Source: Prolixibacteraceae bacterium
Lineage (GTDB): Bacteria; Bacteroidota; Bacteroidia; Bacteroidales; Prolixibacteraceae
Direction of reading: 5' to 3'
Assembly: GCA_003457135.1 (NCBI GenBank)
Contig: DMSQ01000075.1
Location: forward strand, 1 to 44,290
DNA: 44,290 nucleotides
In this document: positions 15,688 to 23,880 of the stretch, one piece after another
Layout of the letters: each line of letters starts with the position of its first letter
Numbering within the stretch: the stretch's first letter is position 1
The notes under the pieces: model-generated
Databases searched by the model: none
The model's input: only the letters and a program-made list of their open reading frames with translations
Told to the model about the DNA's origin: nothing
Position numbers and translations under genes: made by a program

Positions 15688-17016
15688 CTATTCCTGCCCC
15701 ATTATAGTATAAAAAACACCTGCTCCATGAACACCCGATTTCTTCAGTAAATTAAATTCTTGAATTAATTGCGTTAATTCATAAGTTGCAGTTCTTTTAG
15801 AAACTTCGTTTAAGGCCTGATACTCGCTATTTGTAATCTTTCCTTTTTCCAGCACAAAAAAAACCGCTTTCAGTTGTCTGTCATTAAGCCCAAGTTTTAT
15901 CAATTGATCTTCCGTCAAGTTATCTTTGAAAAGAGAAATCATAAAACCTCCATCTTGCTCCTTCATTTCCGGTTCGGGAAGGCCTGCCAGTTTGCATGTA
16001 TCCAAAATTTTAATGGTTCCTCTGCCCCAGGCATCAATATATCCGCCCTTAAAACTCACATCAGCAATTATCGGATTTCTTGGTCGTGATGAATGTGAAC
16101 GCTTTAATGCTTCCAGTGTCAAACCATCAGGAAGAGAGCCTTCGTTCCAAATATTAATTTTATTGTCATAAACCCGTATTTGTGTTGGTGCACCCATATA
16201 ATTTCTATGTACTAATGCGTTTAACAACATTTCCCGAATGGCCGGAACGGGATATTCTCCTTTTTCAATTCGGTGCATACCTTCAAATTCGATTTGTCGG
16301 GTAAGAAACTTATGGTTGAGTTGATTTAAAACTGATTGAAGCAAAACAATTAAATTTCCTTCTTCTGTTTCATGAAATTTCAGGTCAGCATCATCTTTTC
16401 CAAAGCGACCAATTTTCACAAAGGTGTTTGGATAGAATTTAGCAGGTTCTTTACCAAATAGAATGATAGCAGCACGCTTTAGCTGACCATTCTCAGTAAG
16501 CCTAAGTTTTTCAAATAACTCAGGCACGGTCAAACCTTCATTTTCGGGCAAACGACCAGCCTTTTCTGATGCATGTAAAAAAGCAGCAACAGTTTTTTCG
16601 TTTATATCTTCAAAACTTGCTCTTGGCTCGACAACATCGTCCCATGTTTTGCCCGATTTTTTCAGTAAAAACTCGTTCAATGAAGCGCCTGTTAGTTCTT
16701 GTTTGGTGCTTCCGCTACGATAATAATACCTTCCTCTTAATGAGATTGGAACTGAATACGGAACTGTTACAATTTCTATATAATGCTGTCCTGTTTCCTC
16801 CTTTAAGTTTACCTCAATTGTGATTCCCATTGAATTTTTAATCTTGTTGGGTATATCATCCATTAACTTTTTATAATCGGAAACGTTTACAACATTTCCA
16901 TTATCGTCTTTGCCAATATAAATTATGCCACCTTGCGCATTTGCGAAACCGCATATCCATTTCAGACAGTCATCGTGCCAACTTTGTTTGAATTCTATGT
17001 TTTGTTGTTCAGGCAT
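15688..17016 (-). CDS. AlbA_2/Schlafen-type ATP-binding winged-helix protein inserted in the dcw cluster
   Basis: A 442-aa protein with an N-terminal AlbA_2 (Schlafen-like) domain: NIEFKQSW at 5-12, then FANAQGGIIYIG. A GHKL-like region follows (LLNALVHRNYMGAPTQI... NEGSLPDG), and the C-terminus is a winged-helix-like segment (LNDRQLKAVFFVLEKG...). Proteins of this kind are often annotated as transcriptional regulators and are frequent in mobile or accessory DNA; the function is unknown. It interrupts murG-murC, where dcw clusters normally have no extra gene. Its ATG is 6 nt after a ten-codon murC remnant, which may couple its translation. In-frame sequence continues 27 codons beyond the TAG stop, so the C-terminus may have been shortened. 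It is probably a horizontally acquired passenger. Confidence 0.85.
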   Translation of the reverse strand: MPEQQNIEFKQSWHDDCLKWICGFANAQGGIIYIGKDDNGNVVNVSDYKKLMDDIPNKIKNSMGITIEVNLKEETGQHYIEIVTVPYSVPISLRGRYYYRSGSTKQELTGASLNEFLLKKSGKTWDDVVEPRASFEDINEKTVAAFLHASEKAGRLPENEGLTVPELFEKLRLTENGQLKRAAIILFGKEPAKFYPNTFVKIGRFGKDDADLKFHETEEGNLIVLLQSVLNQLNHKFLTRQIEFEGMHRIEKGEYPVPAIREMLLNALVHRNYMGAPTQIRVYDNKINIWNEGSLPDGLTLEALKRSHSSRPRNPIIADVSFKGGYIDAWGRGTIKILDTCKLAGLPEPEMKEQDGGFMISLFKDNLTEDQLIKLGLNDRQLKAVFFVLEKGKITNSEYQALNEVSKRTATYELTQLIQEFNLLKKSGVHGAGVFYTIMGQE

Positions 17017-17022
17017 AATTGA

Positions 17023-17055
17023 TTAGACTTGCTTTATGTCGGTAAATTTCAACAT
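17023..17055 (-). pseudogene. murC 5' remnant (ten codons then stop)
   Basis: Reads ATG, then MLKFTDIKQV, then TAA, matching the first ten residues of MurC exactly. It lies between murG and the AlbA_2 gene, 6 nt upstream of the latter's ATG. All four differences from the functional murC start are synonymous, so both copies seem to derive from working murC genes. It may now act as a leader peptide. Confidence 0.85.
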
Positions 17056-17102
17056 TCGTATAATATTACAATCATTTCATTCATTCATCAGGGCGATTTC
17101 CA

Positions 17103-17171
17103 TTCCATCCGAAAATTTCCCCACAGGGCGTTGTCCTGTGCTAGCATATGTCGCACTTTCAGGGCTGAAAA
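17103..17171. repeat. REP-like extragenic element, copy 1
   Basis: Begins TTCCATCCGAAAA. It contains hairpin CACAGG-N7-CCTGTG (17122-17140), then GCTAGCATATGTCGC, then hairpin TTTCA-GGGC-TGAAA (17157-17170). The core GCTA..ATAT.TCGC is shared with the element at 20981-21096. It lies between the murG stop and the murC remnant. Confidence 0.6.
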
Positions 17172-17185
17172 CTGCCCAATCCCTT

Positions 17186-18316
17186 TTACTTCGGTCTTCT
17201 GACTTCGGTCTTCTGACTTTCAACTACTTTCAATATCACATCCACAATATCTTTTGCAGCATTGGGCCTGCCCAGTTTTAGTATATTTTCTGAAAGACTT
17301 TTCAAGTGGGATTTATCGTCCAGCAATTTAAAGGTCTCCATGAACAAATCATCCACCGAATCGGCATCATTTATCAACAAAGCAGCCTGATTATTAACCA
17401 ATGAAAGCGCATTTTTGGTTTGATGGTCTTCCGCAACATTGGGCGACGGAACCAAAACCGATGGTTTTCCAAGTAAACAAAGCTCCGAAATTGTTCCTGC
17501 CCCGGCTCTTGAAATAACGACGTCAGCCGCAGCATAGGCCAGATCCATGCGCGCCACAAATTCCATTGGGTGAATATTTTCAGGCTTGCTTTGCCTCAGT
17601 CTCTCTATCATTTCCTTGTAATAATAACTACCAGTTTGCCAGAGAATCTGAACTTCGGTTTTTCGGATCAATTCAAGGTTGGCCATCACACTTTCATTCA
17701 GGGTTCGTGCCCCAAGACTTCCACCAACAATTAATACGACCGGGGTTATTTCATCCAGCTTGAAATACTCCAATGCTTCGGTTTTGCTGGCCAAAGTTTC
17801 AACCAGGTTTTTGCGGACAGGATTACCGGTCATTACAATCTTTTCGGCAGGGAAATACCGATCCATGTTCGGGTACGCCACACATATCCTGTTCACTTTC
17901 GATGCCAGCAGTTTATTGGTTATCCCGGCATACGAATTTTGTTCCTGAATTACGGTTGGCACTCCTTTGCGAACAGCAGCTTTTAATACCGGTCCACTGG
18001 CAAATCCCCCCACTCCAACGACTACATCAGGTTTAAAATCAGAAATAATTTTATTTGCCAAAAGCATGCTATGAAATAATTTCAGGAAAAATGTCAGCAT
18101 TTTAAATGAAGGCTTGCGTGGAAAACCCATAACCGGCAATCCAATTATGCGGTAACCGGCTGCAGGAATACGTTCCATTTCCATTTTACCACGAGCTCCG
18201 ACAAACAAAATGTCGGATTCAGGAAAACGGTTCCTGAGTTCGTTTGCAATTGAAATGGCCGGGAAAATATGTCCCCCGGTTCCACCTCCACTCACAATAA
18301 CTTTTAACTTTTCCAT
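17186..18316 (-). CDS. murG: UDP-GlcNAc transferase MurG
   Basis: A 376-aa GT28 enzyme that adds GlcNAc to lipid I to give lipid II at the inner face of the membrane. The start ATG 18316-18314 (MEKLKVIVSGGG) is chosen because it directly precedes the glycine-rich SGGGTGGHIFP loop and lies 1 nt after the ftsW stop. The longer frame would run 80 nt into ftsW. The UDP-GlcNAc motif ISRAGAGTISEL is present. The last codons (KTEVRRPK) come from a 14-bp tandem repeat (17188-17215) that has become part of the C-terminus. It is the last gene before the AlbA_2 insertion. Confidence 0.96.
   Translation of the reverse strand: MEKLKVIVSGGGTGGHIFPAISIANELRNRFPESDILFVGARGKMEMERIPAAGYRIIGLPVMGFPRKPSFKMLTFFLKLFHSMLLANKIISDFKPDVVVGVGGFASGPVLKAAVRKGVPTVIQEQNSYAGITNKLLASKVNRICVAYPNMDRYFPAEKIVMTGNPVRKNLVETLASKTEALEYFKLDEITPVVLIVGGSLGARTLNESVMANLELIRKTEVQILWQTGSYYYKEMIERLRQSKPENIHPMEFVARMDLAYAAADVVISRAGAGTISELCLLGKPSVLVPSPNVAEDHQTKNALSLVNNQAALLINDADSVDDLFMETFKLLDDKSHLKSLSENILKLGRPNAAKDIVDVILKVVESQKTEVRRPK
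17188..17215. repeat. 14-bp tandem repeat at the murG 3' end
   Basis: Two exact adjacent copies of ACTTCGGTCTTCTG. They overlap the last murG codons and add QKTEVRRPK-like residues. This is likely slippage or the edge of the inserted/REP region. Confidence 0.7.
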
Positions 18317-18317
18317 A

Positions 18318-19523
18318 TTACATGGCCTGATCTTCGTTTGGGACATCAACCACCACCAAAGGTTCGGCCGGAACCTTATTTTTTTGATTATTTGCACTGA
18401 CTGCCAAAATTATTCCGAAGGATACGGCTGTAAATATCATTGACGATCCTCCCATACTTACCCAGGGCAAAGGCTGTCCGGTTACCGGAACAGCGCCAAC
18501 CGAAACTGCCATATTGATGAAGGCCTGAAAAGTAAGCAGCAAAACCAGGCCGGTGACCATGAAAGCCGGGAAAGTCCGGTCACACCGCCGCACAATGATA
18601 ACTCCCCTGAATAAAAGAATGAGGTAAAGCAAGGCTAAAAAAGCGCCACCCACAAAACCGTATTCTTCAATAAAAATGGCATAGATAAAGTCGTTATAAC
18701 CTGCCTCCATATAATTACTTACTTCGCTGTTTCCCGGACCTTTCCCCAGCATACCACCCTCAAAAATGGCCAGTTGCGCATAATCTGCCTGGGTTGTTCC
18801 TTCCACCGCGTTATTATCTCCTTTGACAAAGTCGTCAATTCGCCCTTTTACCGTATGCACACGCGCAAAACTATCAGGGAATAAATCGGCTGTAAAATAG
18901 ATCATTGCAACCAAAACGATTCCAATCCCAATCAATGCTGAAATATATTTGATCGAAACACGGGCAACAAGCATGAGAACAATAATGGTAAAAAAGATCA
19001 TGGCCGCAGTTGAGAAGTTACTCATGAAAACCAGGAAACAAACCATTGCCGATACGCCCGTAATCCAGTAAAAAGCAATTCTAAGTTCTTCTTCAGTTCG
19101 CTGGGCTTTCGAAAGTAATCGCGCCGCATACATCACGAGTGAAATTTTTGCCAGCTCTGCCGGCTGGAAACTGAACCGGTATAAGCTAAGCGACCGCGAA
19201 GTTTCCTTGTCAATGCTTCCGGTAAATTTGTACTGAATAAACGCCAGAACAAGGGCAACTACGGTGAGGACAATGAAAATGGGCGAAAGTTTAAAATAAG
19301 TGACAATTGGCACTACGTTCACAAGGAAAAGCATAATCAGAAATCCAAACGAAATGAACCCCACCTGACGAACCAGATAGTACAAGGTATTTCCATGAGC
19401 TTCGCGATAAGCCAGTTTACCGGTTGCACTGTAAACGATTACTAATGAAAACAATGATAAAAACATCAGTACCACCCAAAGCGTACGGTCACCTTTAAAT
19501 ATTTTCGTCAGTCTTGCTGCCAT
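18318..19523 (-). CDS. ftsW: Septal peptidoglycan polymerase FtsW (SEDS family)
   Basis: A 401-aa polytopic SEDS glycosyltransferase that polymerises lipid II at the septum with its partner FtsI. About ten hydrophobic segments are visible. Family motifs are FQPAELAKISLVMYAARL (about 117-134), NDFIYAIFIEEYGF with the conserved loop Asp, and GQPLPWVSMGGSS near the C-terminus. It starts 1 nt after the murD stop and ends 1 nt before the murG start, so the genes are tightly coupled. FtsW rather than RodA is inferred from the dcw location. Confidence 0.95.
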   Translation of the reverse strand: MAARLTKIFKGDRTLWVVLMFLSLFSLVIVYSATGKLAYREAHGNTLYYLVRQVGFISFGFLIMLFLVNVVPIVTYFKLSPIFIVLTVVALVLAFIQYKFTGSIDKETSRSLSLYRFSFQPAELAKISLVMYAARLLSKAQRTEEELRIAFYWITGVSAMVCFLVFMSNFSTAAMIFFTIIVLMLVARVSIKYISALIGIGIVLVAMIYFTADLFPDSFARVHTVKGRIDDFVKGDNNAVEGTTQADYAQLAIFEGGMLGKGPGNSEVSNYMEAGYNDFIYAIFIEEYGFVGGAFLALLYLILLFRGVIIVRRCDRTFPAFMVTGLVLLLTFQAFINMAVSVGAVPVTGQPLPWVSMGGSSMIFTAVSFGIILAVSANNQKNKVPAEPLVVVDVPNEDQAM

Positions 19524-19524
19524 A

Positions 19525-20862
19525 TTACAATGCCCTTACTGCATGTTTAAACTGATGTCCGCGATCTTCGTAATTCTCGAACAGATCGAAACTCGCACAA
19601 GCTGGTGAAAGCAATACGGTTTCACCTTTTTTTGCCAGATAATAAGCTGACCTTACCGCATCGTCCATTGATTGCGTTTCAACCATATCAATGCCTAAAT
19701 TCCGGAAAGCTTCCAATATTTTGGAATTATCCAGTCCGAGGCAAACAATTGCCTTTACCTTCGCTTTTACCAAATCATACAATTCAGAATAGTCGTTTCC
19801 TTTGTCAATCCCACCGACAATCCAGACCGTTTTCTGTGTCATAGTCTCAAGCGCGTACCAGGTTGAGTTAATGTTGGTCGCTTTTGAATCGTTGATAAAC
19901 TCGATACCATGAACTTTCAAAAACCGTTCGAGCCGGTGTTCGACACCTTTAAAATCGGCCATGCTCTCGCGAATTTTTTCGTTCCTGATATTGACAACCA
20001 TTCCTGAAATACCTGCAGCCATCGAGTTGTAGGTATTGTGACTTCCCTGTAATGCAATATCTAAAATTGACATAGTGAAAATATTTTGTTTCCAGTTAAT
20101 AATCATTTTGTTTTCAATAATTCCGGCGCCTTCGGCAGGCGGTGCGCCCAATCCGAAAGGAATACATAAGGCTGCCAGCTTTCGTTTTGAAAGCTCGTGA
20201 TTCAGCACCGGATCGTCAGCGCAATAAATGAATACATCGTCAGCAGTTTGGTTTTGAGTGATCCTGAACTTCGAATTGATGTAATTTTGCATGTTGTGAT
20301 CATAGCGGTCGAGATGATCAGGTGTAATATTCAGCAGAATGGCAATTTCAGCTTTAAACTCATACATTCCGTCGAGTTGGAAACTGCTCAGTTCGATCAC
20401 ATAATAGTCGAAATCATTTTCGGCCACCTGCCAGGCCAGGCTTTGTCCCATATTTCCGGCCAATCCCACATTTAAACCAGCTTTCTGATATATATGATAG
20501 ATCAGAAGTGTGGTGGTGGTTTTGCCGTTACTTCCGGTTACACAGATTTTTTTTGCTGAAGTATATCGTCCGGCAAACTCAATTTCCGAAATCACCGGAA
20601 TGCCCTTTTCTTTCAGTAATACAATGATTGGCGCTTTATCCGGAATACCCGGACTTTTCACAACCAAATCGGCATTGATTATTTTTTCTTCCGAATGACG
20701 GCCTTCTTCATAGTCGAACCCGCGTTGGATCAGTTCAGCTTTGTACTTTTCTTTAATAGTACCCAGATCAGACACGAACACATCAAACCCCTGTTTGCGG
20801 GCCAGAATGGCTGCACCAACTCCGCTTTCTGCGGCTCCAAGTATGACGACTCTTTTGTTCAT
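19525..20862 (-). CDS. murD: UDP-MurNAc-L-Ala--D-glutamate ligase MurD
   Basis: A 445-aa cytoplasmic ligase adding D-Glu. It shows the N-terminal UDP-binding ILGAAESGVGAA, the P-loop TGSNGKTTTT (about 109-118), the Mur motif NITPDHLDRYD and FINDSKATN. The length is normal. It is separated from mraY by 298 nt holding a REP-like element, the longest gap of the dcw cluster, so an additional promoter or altered message stability is possible there. Confidence 0.96.
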   Translation of the reverse strand: MNKRVVILGAAESGVGAAILARKQGFDVFVSDLGTIKEKYKAELIQRGFDYEEGRHSEEKIINADLVVKSPGIPDKAPIIVLLKEKGIPVISEIEFAGRYTSAKKICVTGSNGKTTTTLLIYHIYQKAGLNVGLAGNMGQSLAWQVAENDFDYYVIELSSFQLDGMYEFKAEIAILLNITPDHLDRYDHNMQNYINSKFRITQNQTADDVFIYCADDPVLNHELSKRKLAALCIPFGLGAPPAEGAGIIENKMIINWKQNIFTMSILDIALQGSHNTYNSMAAGISGMVVNIRNEKIRESMADFKGVEHRLERFLKVHGIEFINDSKATNINSTWYALETMTQKTVWIVGGIDKGNDYSELYDLVKAKVKAIVCLGLDNSKILEAFRNLGIDMVETQSMDDAVRSAYYLAKKGETVLLSPACASFDLFENYEDRGHQFKHAVRAL

Positions 20863-20877
20863 TTATATTTAAAACTT

Positions 20878-20956
20878 CGAATAAGAAATAAGAAATAAGA
20901 AATCATAAACGGCAACTTGGATGTTTCTTGTTTCTTATTCTGTGTTTCTTATTTTT
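20878..20956. repeat. ATAAGAA tandem repeat with inverted counterpart
   Basis: Direct repeats of ATAAGAA (20880-20902) are followed, after about 20 nt, by TTTCTTGTTTCTTATTC and TTTCTTATTTTT in opposite sense. Together they can pair into a long A/T-rich hairpin just upstream of murD. No protein is encoded. Confidence 0.65.
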
Positions 20957-20980
20957 TTCTTTTATTAATGTTAAACCCAT

Positions 20981-21143
20981 TTCGTCCGAAAAGAGGTCAA
21001 CGCTTTTTCCTGCCTCATCTCGCGGACGACTTTTATTTTCCACTCTTTTCCCCGGGTTGAAACCCGGGGCTACAAATATTTCGCTCCGATGGAGCTGGAA
21101 ACAACTTAGTTCAGATGCCCAAAACCTTCCCCCTTCGGGGGAA
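20981..21143. repeat. REP-like extragenic element, copy 2, plus C5TTCG5 hairpin
   Basis: Begins TTCGTCCGAAAA. It contains the 9-bp stem CCCCGGGTT-GA-AACCCGGGG (21050-21069), then GCTACAAATATTTCGC, then hairpin GCTCC-GAT-GGAGC (21083-21095). A 7-bp hairpin TTCCCCC-TTC-GGGGGAA (21127-21143) follows. It fills the mraY-murD gap. The core is shared with copies at 17103 and 43046. Confidence 0.65.
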
Positions 21144-21160
21144 ATGAAGGGGGCTGTCTC

Positions 21161-22411
21161 TTACCGCATCTTCAATGTTACTATCGTCAATACTGCAAGC
21201 ATAATCCCGACAATCCAGAAGCGGGTCACAATTTTGGCTTCCGGAATTCCCTTCTTCTGAAAATGGTGGTGGATCGGGCTCATCAGGAAAATCCGCCGGC
21301 CTTCGCCATATTTCCTTCTGGTATATTTAAAATACGACACCTGAATAACCACCGAAAGGTTTTCGATGACGAATATCCCGCATAAAATAGGTATCAGGAT
21401 TTCTTTCCGGATGATGATGGCAAAAACGGCCAGGATACCTCCGAGGGCCAAACTTCCGGTATCGCCCATAAAAACCTGGGCCGGATAAGAGTTGTACCAC
21501 AAGAAGCCAACGGTTGCCCCGATAAATGCAGCGATAAACACCGTCAGTTCACCTAAATTCGGGATATACATGATATTCAGGTAATCGGCGTAAATGACAT
21601 TACCGCTTACATACGCCAGAATTCCTAAAGTTGCCCCGCTGATAGCCGAAGTCCCCGTCGCCAGTCCATCTATTCCATCGGTCAGATTAGTGGCATTTGA
21701 AACAGCAGTAATAATCAGAATAATGGCCAGAGCATAAACAATCCAGCGCCATGTTTTTGCACTTTCGCCCATAAATGCCACCAATATACCATAGTTAAAT
21801 TCATGATTTTTTATGAAAGGAAGCGTAGTCCTGGTTGATTTCACCGGTTTGGTCACATGCTGCAGCCTTTTCTGACCGGTAACACTGTCGGTCACCATTT
21901 CTTTAACAAACATTCCGTTCGAATCAACTACCCGCTGGCGAACAACCACATCATCCGAAAAATACAAAGTAGCTGCCACGATAATTCCCAGCGAAACCTG
22001 TCCTAAAATTTTGAATTTTCCGGCCAAACCTTTTTTGTCTTTTATGAATACCTTGATATAATCGTCCAGGAATCCTATCAGACCCAACCAAATGGTGGTA
22101 ATGAGCATGAGCAGAATGTAGATATTATCCAATCGGGCAAATAAAAGCGTTGGGATAATAATGGAAGCCAGGATAATGAGTCCACCCATGGTTGGAGTTC
22201 CCTTTTTCTGCATTTGTCCATCAAGTCCAAGATCGCGGACATCTTCACCTATTTGTTTGCTTTGCAGGAATCGTATCAGGCTTTTCCCAAACCCGATGGT
22301 AATCAGCAACGATAAAATGATTGCTGCTCCCGACCGGAAAGAGATATACTGAAACATTCCCAACCCCGGAATATCCCAATCTTTTAAAAACTGATACAAA
22401 TGGTAAAACAT
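21161..22411 (-). CDS. mraY: Phospho-MurNAc-pentapeptide transferase MraY
   Basis: A 416-aa integral membrane enzyme that makes lipid I from UDP-MurNAc-pentapeptide and undecaprenyl phosphate. The motifs TPTMGGLIIL, DDYIKV, NATNLTDGIDGLA, GFLWYN and MGDTGSLALGG are present, as is the C-terminal HHHFQKKG. It is about 55 residues longer than the usual ~360. The extra part is a hydrophilic loop (about residues 150-195) between membrane segments, which I believe is usual in Bacteroidota. It starts 11 nt after the murE stop; the 3' gap holds REP-like DNA. Confidence 0.96.
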   Translation of the reverse strand: MFYHLYQFLKDWDIPGLGMFQYISFRSGAAIILSLLITIGFGKSLIRFLQSKQIGEDVRDLGLDGQMQKKGTPTMGGLIILASIIIPTLLFARLDNIYILLMLITTIWLGLIGFLDDYIKVFIKDKKGLAGKFKILGQVSLGIIVAATLYFSDDVVVRQRVVDSNGMFVKEMVTDSVTGQKRLQHVTKPVKSTRTTLPFIKNHEFNYGILVAFMGESAKTWRWIVYALAIILIITAVSNATNLTDGIDGLATGTSAISGATLGILAYVSGNVIYADYLNIMYIPNLGELTVFIAAFIGATVGFLWYNSYPAQVFMGDTGSLALGGILAVFAIIIRKEILIPILCGIFVIENLSVVIQVSYFKYTRRKYGEGRRIFLMSPIHHHFQKKGIPEAKIVTRFWIVGIMLAVLTIVTLKMR

Positions 22412-22422
22412 AGCTTTGTATT

Positions 22423-23880
22423 TTAATTGTTTCCGAATATTTCGCTGATCACTTCTTTGTCGTCGAAATGATATTTCACCCCTTTAATCTCCTGATAATC
22501 TTCGTGCCCTTTTCCGGCAACCAGGATTATATCGCCTGGTTTTGCCAGCATACAGGCAGTTTTAATGGCCTCGCGCCGGTTTACAATTGACAACACTTTG
22601 TGTTTTTGATGCATTTCAACGCCAACTTCCATGTCAGCAATTATCTGTTCGGGTTCTTCTGATCGTGGATTGTCTGAAGTCAGAATCACCTTATCACTTT
22701 GTTTCACTGCTTCACGGGCCATAACGGGTCGTTTAGTTTTGTCACGGTCGCCACCTGCACCAATAACGGTGATAATTTGCTCGTTACCGGTTCGTATTTC
22801 AGCAATTCCTGACAATACGTTTTGAATGGCATCAGGCGTGTGGGCATAATCAACCACGGCATATTTTCCTTCCGGGGAACGTAAAATTTCGAAACGCCCT
22901 GAAACGGGACGCAATTCACTCAAAATTCTCAGAATATCATCGCGCTCAACTCCAAGCAACATGGCAGTTCCCATAACTGCCATCAGGTTGCTGGCATTGA
23001 AAACTCCTGTAAAATGTGTCCAGACTTCCTGCCCGTCAATATTCAGGAGCATTCCGTCGAAGTGTTTTTCCAGAACTTTGCCATGGAAATTAGCTAACGA
23101 CCTCAATGAATAAGTTTGTTTGGCCGCCCGTGTATTCTGAAGCATCACCATTCCGTTTTTATCATCGGCATTAGTGAGTGCAAATGCAGTTTCCGGAAGT
23201 TCATCGAAGAATTTCTTTTTGGCCTTTAAGTATTCAGCAAAAGTGAGGTGGTAATCCAAATGGTCGTGGGTCAGGTTGGTGAAAATGCCGCCATCAAACT
23301 CAATTCCGCTGATCCGGTCCTGATCAATGGCGTGTGAACTTACTTCCATAAAGCAATATTCACATCCTGTTTCGACCATCCGGGCCATTAATTCCTGAAT
23401 TTGCAGCGCATCAGGAGTAGTGTGGGTGGCCGGAAATTCATCGGTGCCAACGTAATATTTTATGGTCGAAATCAATCCGACCTTGTACCCCAGCAAGCTA
23501 AATGTATTATAAAGAAGTGAGGCGATCGTGGTTTTACCGTTGGTTCCGGTTACTCCAACAACTTTCAGGTTTGCAGATGGAAAATCGTAAAAGGCTGCAG
23601 CAATCTTGCCAAAATTCAATTGTGTATTTTCAATTTGAACCATCACAACTCCTGAAGGAAAATCATCGGGAACATACTCACAAACGATGGCATTGGCGCC
23701 CAGTTCAATAGCCTTCGCAATATACTGGTGCCCGTCAACATGCGATCCTTTAACAGCAATAAATAAATCGCCGGCTTCTACCTTTCGCGAATCGAATTGA
23801 ATCCTGCGAACCGTTACCGATAAATCGCCGCGGGTTTCAAGAATATCAACGTCAGCCAAAAGCTCAATTAACGGTTTCAT
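22423..23880 (-). CDS. murE: UDP-MurNAc-tripeptide synthetase MurE (meso-diaminopimelate type)
   Basis: A 485-aa cytoplasmic ligase adding the third residue of the stem peptide. The P-loop GVTGTNGKTT (about 108-117), NLTHDHLDYH and VVDYAHTPDA are visible. The specificity motif DNPR (in LTSDNPRSEEP) indicates meso-diaminopimelate rather than lysine, fitting a Gram-negative wall. The start overlaps the ftsI stop by 4 nt (ATGA). Confidence 0.96.
   Translation of the reverse strand: MKPLIELLADVDILETRGDLSVTVRRIQFDSRKVEAGDLFIAVKGSHVDGHQYIAKAIELGANAIVCEYVPDDFPSGVVMVQIENTQLNFGKIAAAFYDFPSANLKVVGVTGTNGKTTIASLLYNTFSLLGYKVGLISTIKYYVGTDEFPATHTTPDALQIQELMARMVETGCEYCFMEVSSHAIDQDRISGIEFDGGIFTNLTHDHLDYHLTFAEYLKAKKKFFDELPETAFALTNADDKNGMVMLQNTRAAKQTYSLRSLANFHGKVLEKHFDGMLLNIDGQEVWTHFTGVFNASNLMAVMGTAMLLGVERDDILRILSELRPVSGRFEILRSPEGKYAVVDYAHTPDAIQNVLSGIAEIRTGNEQIITVIGAGGDRDKTKRPVMAREAVKQSDKVILTSDNPRSEEPEQIIADMEVGVEMHQKHKVLSIVNRREAIKTACMLAKPGDIILVAGKGHEDYQEIKGVKYHFDDKEVISEIFGNN

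Noticed and set aside
15526..17061. Transposon-type target-site duplication around the AlbA_2 gene
   Set aside because: There is no transposase, no terminal inverted repeats, and the copies differ by synonymous changes, which does not suit a fresh target-site duplication.
18317..18397. Longer murG start inside ftsW
   Set aside because: It would add 27 residues before the glycine-rich loop, whereas the ATG at 18316 fits the family and the 1-nt spacing to the ftsW stop.
20880..20956. CRISPR-like or minisatellite array from the ATAAGAA repeats
   Set aside because: The units are 7 bp, contiguous, without spacers, and partly inverted, so they form a hairpin-like simple repeat.
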